Shown here: piece by piece, positions 13,139-18,860 of the stretch
Layout: each line of letters begins with the position of its first letter
Numbering within the stretch: the stretch's first letter is position 1
NCBI GenBank assembly: GCA_019323495.1
Contig: JAHWHE010000011.1
Coordinates: forward strand, 1 to 18,860
DNA length: 18,860 nucleotides
Direction of reading: 5' to 3'
DNA from: Candidatus Woesearchaeota archaeon
GTDB taxonomy: Archaea > Nanobdellota > Nanobdellia > Woesearchaeales > WJKV01
Notes under the pieces: generated by a model
Seen by the model: the letters and a program-made list of their open reading frames with translations, nothing else
Told to the model about the DNA's origin: nothing
The model's database searches: none
Made by a program: the position numbers and the translations under genes

Positions 13139-14332
13139 ATGATGAAAATAGATAACTTTGAGATAATAAGGGAGATTGGAAGTGGAGGTTTTGGGACAGT
13201 CTACGAAGCAAGAAACAATTATGGGCACACTTATGCTCTAAAAAAAATAGATGAACCTTTTGATAATTTGTTTAATGAAGTTAAGGCACAGTTACAACAC
13301 CCGAATATCGTCCCTATTTACGAATATTTTCCAGAAAGCAGAATAATTCAAATGGAGTTCATGAACGGAGGCAATCTTGCAAAAAGGCTTGAAGAAGGTC
13401 CACTCAATTACGTTGAAGCTGTTGAAATTACTTTACATGTACTTGATGCTCTGCAAGCCCTTCATTCAAAAGGGCATCTTCATCGCGACATCAAGCCATC
13501 AAATATTCTTTTCGATAATTCGGGTACAACCAAATTATCTGATTTTGGCTTGGCAAAATTAGTTAATGATGAAAAAGATAGAGATAATATTCAATCAGGG
13601 ATGTTGTCCGCAACATGCTCCACTATTTGCGGAACTCCAGCCTATATGGCTCCAGAGCAATTTAGAGGAGAATATGACCATCGTTCAGATCTTTATTCTG
13701 TAGGCTTAGTCCTATATGAAATGCTGACAGGGCAAAAACCAGAAGGCCACATAGGAAATCCGTCTGAATCCAACAGTAATGTTCCAAAAGCGCTCGATAA
13801 GATCTGCGCAAAAGCATATGCAACTTGTATAGAAAGAAGATATCAGTCTGCTCAAGAAATGGCTGCGGACCTAAGAGCATTTTATGACCGTAGCAAAAAT
13901 ACTTTTTGGACTTATCTGAAAGAAGCAGCAGCAATTGTCACAGGATATCGCCTTATTCAGAACGCTGCAAACAATTACATTGAAAATATTATTACAAAAA
14001 ATGCCCACGAGCCTTTGACCCAAGTTGATCATTTCAAGACAGAGCTTTTCCAAATATTTTTAACAGAAAGTCAGTGGGAAGAATGCAAAAAAAGACGAAA
14101 AGAGAGACATTGCCATGATGCAGAATTAATTGAGAACAAATTAGCAGAACTAGAGAACAGATATTCACAGAATTCCCAGATACAACAAATGACTTTGAAT
14201 GTAGATAAAAGAAAAGTAGATTATCTCAAGAAGATTGCCAGAATAAACAATAACAATAATCTGGTCGAAAAAATAATTCGATTGCGTCAAATTTTACACG
14301 AAAGATACTTCCAATCAAATCTGGATAATTAG
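13139..14332 (+). CDS. Hanks-type Ser/Thr protein kinase (soluble)
   Basis: A ~397-residue kinase. With Met at 13139 as residue 1: glycine loop GSGGFG (14-19), ATP-anchoring K35 in ALKK, helix-C Glu at 47, catalytic HRDIKPSN (115-122), DFG (135-137), a long activation segment with TICGTPAYMAPE ending in APE (171-173), and the F-helix DLYSVG. All catalytic residues are present, so activity is expected. The APEQ and ALHSKGHLHRD wording resembles bacterial PknB-type kinases. The C-terminal ~145 residues are helical and charged with no membrane helix, unlike PknB. Start is uncertain: in-frame TTG 13121 and ATGs at 13133, 13139 and 13142; a weak TTTTATGC at 13109-13116 favours 13139. It precedes an orphan at 14399 on the same strand. 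Confidence 0.9.
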   Translation: MMKIDNFEIIREIGSGGFGTVYEARNNYGHTYALKKIDEPFDNLFNEVKAQLQHPNIVPIYEYFPESRIIQMEFMNGGNLAKRLEEGPLNYVEAVEITLHVLDALQALHSKGHLHRDIKPSNILFDNSGTTKLSDFGLAKLVNDEKDRDNIQSGMLSATCSTICGTPAYMAPEQFRGEYDHRSDLYSVGLVLYEMLTGQKPEGHIGNPSESNSNVPKALDKICAKAYATCIERRYQSAQEMAADLRAFYDRSKNTFWTYLKEAAAIVTGYRLIQNAANNYIENIITKNAHEPLTQVDHFKTELFQIFLTESQWEECKKRRKERHCHDAELIENKLAELENRYSQNSQIQQMTLNVDKRKVDYLKKIARINNNNNLVEKIIRLRQILHERYFQSNLDN

Positions 14333-14360
14333 AATAATTATATTTTTCGAGAAAAAAGGT

Positions 14361-14391
14361 ATTTAAATTTTGATTCCAATATTATGGAGGG
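14361..14391 (+). promoter_or_regulatory. TATA box and Shine-Dalgarno of the kinase-linked orphan
   Basis: ATTTAAAT (14361-14368) resembles a TATA box; GGAGGG (14386-14391) is 7 nt before the ATG at 14399. TATA spacing would start RNA near 14390, which cuts into the ribosome-binding site, so read-through from the kinase promoter may be the main source of message. Confidence 0.4.
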
Positions 14392-14398
14392 ATGAAAA

Positions 14399-15622
14399 AT
14401 GGATTATAACCGAAAATTAACTGAATGTGAGGATAGGATAAAAGCCTGTTATGGCAACGCGCAGAGAGCACCTACGCTTAACGATGGAAAAGTCTGGTTG
14501 GTTAAAGCAAGAAAATTAGAAGAATTCAAAGGGTTGCTAGAATTGCTTATCAAAAGACAAAATAATGCTGTTGTTGCAGATTCTAAACCAAATAATAATC
14601 TGCTTCCTATTCATTATCGTGGGAATGATGTGCCTGCTCCTGTTCGGACCGAACTACCAGTGCATGTACAAACAGAACTGCCTGTGTTTGAACCATTGGA
14701 TAGCGAACCGCCAATGATTCAAGCAGAAGTTATAAAAATCAGTGATGTGAATAGAATTAAAGGATATATTTTACCTAAGATCGTTGATTGTAAAGGTATT
14801 CTTCAAAAGATTGGGAATGCGTGGGAATGTTTGAGAGGATCAACGGCTGAAATTTTCAGCCCTGGGTTTTGCTATAAAGAATACAAAAGAAATTACCAAG
14901 AAGTGGAATCTCCTTGTTCGGATTATAGTACTCTTGTTGATGTTCTCAATAGAATGGCGCTTGAGAATTCCGGAATTCAAATCTGGTCTGAGCCTAATTT
15001 TAGAAACATAAGCATTGATTTTTTCAAGGATCCGGCGAATGATACGCGCATTATGCCTGAGCTTGTATATAGGCCTTATTTATTCATACGTAGGAATGAT
15101 AAACTTACTATCATTGATCTTACTACTGGATTGTTGCTGAGAGGGCCGCCAATCGAACCGGAATTGGAAAAAGAAGCTAATATCGAACTAAGCAGAGAAG
15201 GAAACCACCCCGTTCCAATCTATCTTGAGAAATCAATTAAGGAAAATAGGTATTCTGAATCTATTGAGGGCAGAAAGACAGATCCTATCAAACTTGATCT
15301 TGATGGTGATGTCTGGTATTTCCCATTGTGGAAGATTCAATTAATTAATACCAGAAAAGCAGCTGAAGTACAACCAAATGGGAATGGAACAACTATCGTG
15401 CATCTTGCAAAATTCAATGTTAAAGGCACTATAGTGTATTCTGCATTAGATGGGAGAAGACTTTATAATGAAAGGGAAATTATTGCTGATCCTTTTGATT
15501 ATGAAACCAAAAGATTATACACAGATAAAATCGCTCCAGATTCTTATTGGGCAGACTTACAGAGAAAAAATATGGCACAGAGAAAAATGAATGATGCGCG
15601 TCTGGTTGAAAAATTGAATTAA
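14399..15622 (+). CDS. Uncharacterised 407-residue protein downstream of the kinase
   Basis: No family recognised. Three parts are visible: an N-terminal helical hairpin (3-53) with charged heptad-like spacing; a Pro/Asn-rich linker (~58-106) carrying TELPV twice (84-88 and 92-96); and a C-terminal mixed, beta-rich region (~113-385) with repeated aromatic and acidic strands (for example YRPYLFIRRNDKLTIIDLTT near 226-245 and DGDVWYFPLWKIQLIN near 302-317). There is no signal peptide or membrane helix. The helical hairpin plus flexible linker looks like an adaptor. Its position 66 nt after the kinase and its own GGAGGG site suggest a substrate or partner, which is inference. The stop shares TTAA with the convergent gene. 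Confidence 0.8.
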   Translation: MDYNRKLTECEDRIKACYGNAQRAPTLNDGKVWLVKARKLEEFKGLLELLIKRQNNAVVADSKPNNNLLPIHYRGNDVPAPVRTELPVHVQTELPVFEPLDSEPPMIQAEVIKISDVNRIKGYILPKIVDCKGILQKIGNAWECLRGSTAEIFSPGFCYKEYKRNYQEVESPCSDYSTLVDVLNRMALENSGIQIWSEPNFRNISIDFFKDPANDTRIMPELVYRPYLFIRRNDKLTIIDLTTGLLLRGPPIEPELEKEANIELSREGNHPVPIYLEKSIKENRYSESIEGRKTDPIKLDLDGDVWYFPLWKIQLINTRKAAEVQPNGNGTTIVHLAKFNVKGTIVYSALDGRRLYNEREIIADPFDYETKRLYTDKIAPDSYWADLQRKNMAQRKMNDARLVEKLN

Positions 15623-16497
15623 TCACCACTAAATTGGTCTGCTAATCTAAGCAGACCTTTTACTCTTTCGTCTTCGAAGACAGCTGTTCTAATTGTTTCG
15701 ATCTGTCCTTCCTGTGTGATGCCTTCTGCTTTCAGGATTGCCCTGATTCTTTCTTCTGCCTCATTCATTGTCATTTTCTTTTCTTCCCTGAAAAGAGGCA
15801 GGATCTTGCTCTCTATCAATTTATCAACATCGAATTCTTTTTTGAACTCGGTTATGTTGTAGTTGACCATCCGTTCGATTCTTTGTGCGTTCTCGTCCAT
15901 CTCATTTCTGTCTGCCTTGTATGTCCTGTAGACGAAAATTCCTGCTGCTGCAAACATCAATAAACTTGCTGCAACTATTCCCAGCAGTAGTTTCTGATAA
16001 AGCAATGTTCGTCCTGTTCTTTGGTTAAGATGCTGCATGAAATGATAGAGCGAGCTCAGGCTGAGGCGCTCGATCTTTCTTTCTTCGCAAACATAATTAA
16101 CAACCAGCATGTTTGTTTCTCTGAATTTTTCAGCCATTACATGATAGTCTTTAGGATCCTTCAACCAATCCTGTTTCCAGGCCTTAAATAGTTTGTATGA
16201 GTCCCTGTTAACTATCGATTCTATCTCAGACTCTGTAATAGAACCATCTTTGCCTGCTTTTGCTACTAATCTCCCTGTTTCCTTCAGGTCTTCAATAAAA
16301 GGATTGTAGAATGCAGGAAGCCATCTGTCGCTTGCAAAACCCCCGCCTTTTAGGAGCTGGCCTTCTATGTATAATTCTGCGCTTCCGCTGGTTTTCAGAT
16401 AATCAATTACAGGATGCTTTATTTTTGTGACCTTGAAATCCCATTCATCAACCGACACTTCACCTTCTAGGCCTTTCCTTGTCTTAGAATTAATCAT
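15619..16497 (-). CDS. Uncharacterised single-pass membrane protein
   Basis: A 292-residue protein with one hydrophobic segment (about 168-190, LLYQKLLLGIVAASLLMFAA and following) near its centre. The N-terminal 165 residues are soluble, containing an aromatic and charged stretch FKAWKQDWLKDPKDYHV (104-120). After the membrane span a Lys/Arg-rich edge (191-197) suggests the C-terminal side is cytosolic by the positive-inside rule, though the N-terminal side also has RTGR before the span, so topology is unresolved. The C-terminal 95 residues are helical and acidic, coiled-coil-like. AGGTGA (16501-16506) lies 3 nt before ATG, and a TATA box fits. Family unknown. Confidence 0.78.
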   Translation of the reverse strand: MINSKTRKGLEGEVSVDEWDFKVTKIKHPVIDYLKTSGSAELYIEGQLLKGGGFASDRWLPAFYNPFIEDLKETGRLVAKAGKDGSITESEIESIVNRDSYKLFKAWKQDWLKDPKDYHVMAEKFRETNMLVVNYVCEERKIERLSLSSLYHFMQHLNQRTGRTLLYQKLLLGIVAASLLMFAAAGIFVYRTYKADRNEMDENAQRIERMVNYNITEFKKEFDVDKLIESKILPLFREEKKMTMNEAEERIRAILKAEGITQEGQIETIRTAVFEDERVKGLLRLADQFSGD

Positions 16498-16530
16498 CTC
16501 TCACCTCTATTCATATAATAGGTGCTTCTT

Positions 16531-16544
16531 GTATTTATATATTT
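16531..16544 (-). promoter_or_regulatory. TATA region of the membrane orphan
   Basis: Minus-strand AAATATATAAATAC; initiation near 16511 gives a short leader that includes the AGGTGA site at 16501-16506. Confidence 0.5.
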
Positions 16545-16588
16545 CGAATGTAATTTTTCCGAACATTGTCCGTTCTTATCCCCGTAAG

Positions 16589-16620
16589 TTTTATAAATGG
16601 CCTGGAGACCTGTTTATATA
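16589..16620 (+). promoter_or_regulatory. Two TATA-like elements before the gene at 16638
   Basis: TTTTATAAAT (16589-16598) would start RNA near 16620 with an ~18-nt leader; TTTATATA (16613-16620) lies only 21.5 nt from the ATG. The upstream one fits the weak AGAGG sequence (16627-16631) as a ribosome-binding site. Confidence 0.45.
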
Positions 16621-16637
16621 TCGAAAAGAGGCAAAAA

Positions 16638-17429
16638 ATGACAGTTCCAAACGCAAACCAAAAACTAGCAACAATGAGGCAGCACATCTGCGACAGGCTA
16701 GATGAAACTGGCGAATTCTGCATTATTGAACCGCAATACAGATTCAATACTTCAATGTTTCCAAATGTGCAAGGAAATGTAAGTTCTTTGGTTGACAGAT
16801 TGAACCAGCAGAGAAAAAGGCACATTTTTGCAGTTAAAAGAGAGGACGATACAAGATATCTTGTTATCTGTAATGTTACCCATTATCCTACAAATGATTA
16901 CCATAAAAAACTGCTTGCTGCTGGCGCAGGCAATATCCATACTTGCCACATTTTATTCAGAGGCCATCAAGGCGAAGGGGATGAATTCTTCAGGCAGGAA
17001 AGTGCGCATGGCCAGAACAGATACAGCACAAGACATGTAGGATTACGAGCAGGCATTGAAATTGTTTGGATGAAGCGAATGGAAAGAGATCTGAAATCAA
17101 TAACACTTGGATTGATCCCTTATTATCAATCAGAAAGGATAAGAATAGGGCCTGCTATAAGATTGTATAAACCAGAAGATGTAGAACTGGAGTACCGTGG
17201 ACATGAATTTGCAAGAGATCATACTTCAGAAGTTATGTACCAGATGGTTATGAAAGAAGAGATGGAGAAGTTCAGCTTGAGGCCTTTCAGATTCAAGGAC
17301 GAAGAACATAGAAGAAGATACCAGAATTGGCTTGCAGGGGAATTAGGAATTCGCTATGATCGCTCGCATTTGTTCAAGTTCGCGCGACCAATCAGCCGCG
17401 ATGAAGTAGAAGAAGCTCCTGAAGAATAA
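16638..17429 (+). CDS. Uncharacterised 263-residue protein
   Basis: No family recognised. It is soluble, Arg/His-rich and mixed alpha/beta: N-terminal helix (6-24), a strand-rich centre with HIFAVKREDDTRYLVICNVT (62-81) and NIHTCHILFRGHQGEGDEFF (99-118), then SERIRIGPAIRLYKPEDVEL near 165-184, and a basic helical C-terminus ending in an acidic tail. Start choice: in-frame TTG at 16566 would add 24 residues over the TATA elements and is unlikely; the ATG at 16638 follows an AGAGG sequence. Followed on the same strand by two further orphans with their own promoters. Confidence 0.75.
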   Translation: MTVPNANQKLATMRQHICDRLDETGEFCIIEPQYRFNTSMFPNVQGNVSSLVDRLNQQRKRHIFAVKREDDTRYLVICNVTHYPTNDYHKKLLAAGAGNIHTCHILFRGHQGEGDEFFRQESAHGQNRYSTRHVGLRAGIEIVWMKRMERDLKSITLGLIPYYQSERIRIGPAIRLYKPEDVELEYRGHEFARDHTSEVMYQMVMKEEMEKFSLRPFRFKDEEHRRRYQNWLAGELGIRYDRSHLFKFARPISRDEVEEAPEE

Positions 17430-17450
17430 ACAGTATATTTTTTGAATAAA

Positions 17451-17490
17451 TTTATATATTATTTCTAGTGTTGCTTTGATTTTACGGTGG
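17451..17490 (+). promoter_or_regulatory. TATA box and Shine-Dalgarno of the gene at 17495
   Basis: TTTATATA (17451-17458) sets initiation near 17481; GGTGG (17486-17490) lies 4 nt before the GTG start at 17495. Confidence 0.5.
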
Positions 17491-17494
17491 TAGT

Positions 17495-18154
17495 GTGAGC
17501 ATAATAAACCCAGCAACAGAAGTGAAGACAAGGCTAGAGATTTCTCTTGAAGAGGTTTTTTCTGCACTAGGGATTTCTTTATTTGCGCGCGTTTATCACG
17601 GGCAGAGCAGCAAGAGAAAGAAAGCAAAGGAAAAAGATCACGTTGATTTCTCTTGGATGGAAAAGATTTCATTCTATTTGCATGACAATTCTCGAGTAGG
17701 CGTTGATGAAGAAGAAGATCATGAGAGACTGCTTTCCTCTGATCCGTCTTTGAATCCATTGATAAGAAGAAATTCCCTGCTCTACAGAGGATTTATTTTA
17801 GTTTACATGGTGCTGTGCGATAAGGCGATTCCACACATAAAGGACAGGAACAGGATAGCATTTGCAAACAGCGTGCTTGAAACAAAATCGTATGACGCTG
17901 AAAAAGTGTTTCTTGATTTCAATCACTCAGGAAAGGACGGAACATTGATTGAAAAGCTAACAGTAGCCTCTTTCACCTTGAATAGCAAAGGCATGTTGCA
18001 GGATTATCCGTTGGGCAGAACTAGAGCAAGACGGCTTCCAAGAGAGATAAGAGAGAAATTGCCACAGCTCGAAGTGTTCCTCTGCTACGAACCAGGGCCT
18101 TTTGAATATGGCAGATTCAAAGCAGATTTAGCAACTGCAATTAGGGGTAGATAA
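17495..18154 (+). CDS. Uncharacterised 219-residue protein (GTG start)
   Basis: No family recognised. A soluble protein with an N-terminal helix (12-32), a basic loop SSKRKKAKEKD (38-48), a helical centre with a hydrophobic stretch LLYRGFILVYMVLCD (95-109) that is too polar at its ends to be a confident membrane span, and a C-terminal beta-rich part (LEVFLCYEPGPFEYGRF, 192-208). GTG at 17495 is preferred over GTG at 17493 (other frame) because it keeps the long frame and has GGTGG 4 nt upstream. It lies 65 nt after the preceding orphan. Confidence 0.72.
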   Translation: MSIINPATEVKTRLEISLEEVFSALGISLFARVYHGQSSKRKKAKEKDHVDFSWMEKISFYLHDNSRVGVDEEEDHERLLSSDPSLNPLIRRNSLLYRGFILVYMVLCDKAIPHIKDRNRIAFANSVLETKSYDAEKVFLDFNHSGKDGTLIEKLTVASFTLNSKGMLQDYPLGRTRARRLPREIREKLPQLEVFLCYEPGPFEYGRFKADLATAIRGR

Positions 18155-18155
18155 A

Positions 18156-18163
18156 TTTAAATA
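18156..18163 (+). promoter_or_regulatory. TATA box, leaderless gene at 18186
   Basis: TTTAAATA, centre 26.5 nt from the ATG at 18186; it starts just after the stop of the previous gene. Confidence 0.6.
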
Positions 18164-18185
18164 TTCATTTTTTCCTGTAGAGAAT

Positions 18186-18668
18186 ATGGTAAGAGTTAGT
18201 TTTAAGGCAGATTTTCAGGGAGGAGGATTAGAAAAATCACTCAGACTGCTGCCAGACGGAAAACCGTCATTGACAGACGAGGTTTTCGAACATTTTCTTG
18301 CACAAGAGCTCCAGGAGCTTTCAAATATTGAACGCAGAGGCCTCGTGTTCCATCAAGTTGCGGGTAGTACTGGAAAAGCTACTGGCAAAGGCATATATTT
18401 TGTTTCTGGCGTTTTGATGCCATTTCCGTATTCTCCTCAAGAAAGAGGGCTTTTTGTCTTTTCTTTTCTGTACGGAATAGAAGAAATTTCAATAAAAGAA
18501 CTAGTGAGGGATGCGACAGACAAGATAGCGCACCCAAGCCTTAAATTTTTAGGAGAGGCAACAGATGAAATGCTGGCAAAGGCTCCTGTAAATCGTGAAT
18601 TGGCTATGAGAGGTCATGGCTTTAATGTCAGGACAACCTATGGCTTCTATTACATAGAAAATAAATAG
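18186..18668 (+). CDS. Uncharacterised 160-residue protein
   Basis: No family recognised. A soluble protein with an N-terminal strand (VRVSFKADF), helix (30-48), a Gly-rich turn (STGKATGKGIYFVSG, 61-75), an aromatic hydrophobic stretch (FVFSFLYGIEEI, 90-101), a helical region and a final strand pair (FNVRTTYGFYYIEN). There is no cysteine. The start is fixed by the TATA box 26.5 nt upstream, giving a leaderless message. Confidence 0.7.
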   Translation: MVRVSFKADFQGGGLEKSLRLLPDGKPSLTDEVFEHFLAQELQELSNIERRGLVFHQVAGSTGKATGKGIYFVSGVLMPFPYSPQERGLFVFSFLYGIEEISIKELVRDATDKIAHPSLKFLGEATDEMLAKAPVNRELAMRGHGFNVRTTYGFYYIENK

Positions 18669-18676
18669 CAACAATA

Positions 18677-18714
18677 TTTAAATACCATTAATTCTTCTTC
18701 AATCAAAAAAGGTG
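18677..18714 (+). promoter_or_regulatory. TATA box and Shine-Dalgarno of the gene at 18722
   Basis: TTTAAATA (18677-18684) sets initiation near 18707; GGTG (18711-18714) lies 7 nt before the ATG at 18722. Confidence 0.5.
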
Positions 18715-18721
18715 CAGATAG

Positions 18722-18860
18722 ATGAAAAATCCGAAGATATTGATCATTTTGCTTGTCATTTTCTTTATCATTGTTGCTATATTTATCATTAAGAAACCTG
18801 TCACGCCTGTTGAGCCAGGACTGCCTCAAGGCGCGATCGGCGCTGCTGGCGAAGCCCTGC
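18722..18860 (+). CDS. N-terminus of a membrane-anchored or exported protein (partial)
   Basis: Only 46 codons are in the window. After MKNPK comes a strongly hydrophobic segment of ~18 residues (6-23), then KK and a Pro/Gly/Ala-rich stretch (PVTPVEPGLPQG). This is a signal anchor or signal peptide followed by a flexible linker; no cysteine of a lipoprotein lipobox is visible. The rest lies outside. Confidence 0.7.
   Translation, partial: MKNPKILIILLVIFFIIVAIFIIKKPVTPVEPGLPQGAIGAAGEAL

Noticed and set aside
16566..16637. 24-residue N-terminal extension (TTG start) of the gene at 16638
   Set aside because: The extension covers two TATA elements, and the ATG at 16638 has an AGAGG sequence before it.
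1..18860. CRISPR arrays, tRNA or rRNA genes, insertion sequences, integrases
   Set aside because: No regularly spaced repeats, cloverleaf-like sequence, transposase motifs or terminal inverted repeats were found on reading the window; a covariance-model scan would be decisive for RNA genes.

Overview
The window looks like part of a compact, AT-rich archaeal genome, most likely a DPANN-type archaeon (Woesearchaeota/Pacearchaeota-like). The archaeal assignment rests on a ribosomal protein eL21 - RNA polymerase Rpo4 - DUF655 gene string, an archaeal-type A24 prepilin peptidase, a tandem Lrp/AsnC regulator, and TATA boxes placed about 25-27 nt before many start codons. The DPANN placement is an inference from the many short orphan genes, the half-size MFS protein and the bacterial-type threonyl-tRNA synthetase lacking a TGS domain. 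No rRNA, tRNA, CRISPR array, insertion sequence or integrase was seen.

Layout. 1-2911: the end of an unidentified gene, a HIT-family protein whose central active-site histidine is serine, a 39-residue Lys/Arg-only-charged miniprotein followed by a strong hairpin terminator, an A24 prepilin peptidase (-), a degenerate cis-prenyltransferase homologue (+) and a small EF-Tu-domain-2-like protein (+). 2973-4419 (all -): eL21, Rpo4, DUF655 and a 56-residue, extremely acidic protein, packed with 1-nt gaps except before DUF655, which has its own promoter. 4467-9114: mostly small single-gene units, including two orphans in divergent arrangement, a DUF2937-like membrane protein, a half-size MFS protein, an RG-rich zinc-ribbon protein, an orphan, a Cys-rich orphan, a DUF1284 protein and a small basic OB-fold-like protein. 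9111-11989: an M29-type aminopeptidase (-) divergent from thrS (+). 11991-18860: a duplicated Lrp/AsnC regulator (-) divergent from a soluble Hanks-type Ser/Thr kinase (+), a 407-residue orphan downstream of the kinase (+), a single-pass membrane orphan (-), three cytosolic orphans (+) and the start of a membrane-anchored protein running off the window.

How it works together. The clearest functional block is translation/transcription housekeeping (eL21, Rpo4, DUF655, ThrRS, EF-like protein). The second is a possible signalling module: kinase, uncharacterised partner and flanking regulator. Two oppositely charged miniproteins (one basic, one acidic, the latter in an RNA polymerase/ribosome operon) and the quasi-fixed TATA-to-start-codon spacing (leaderless transcripts) are the most notable unexplained signals. 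Convergent genes repeatedly end within a few bases of each other, twice sharing one TTAA as both stop codons.
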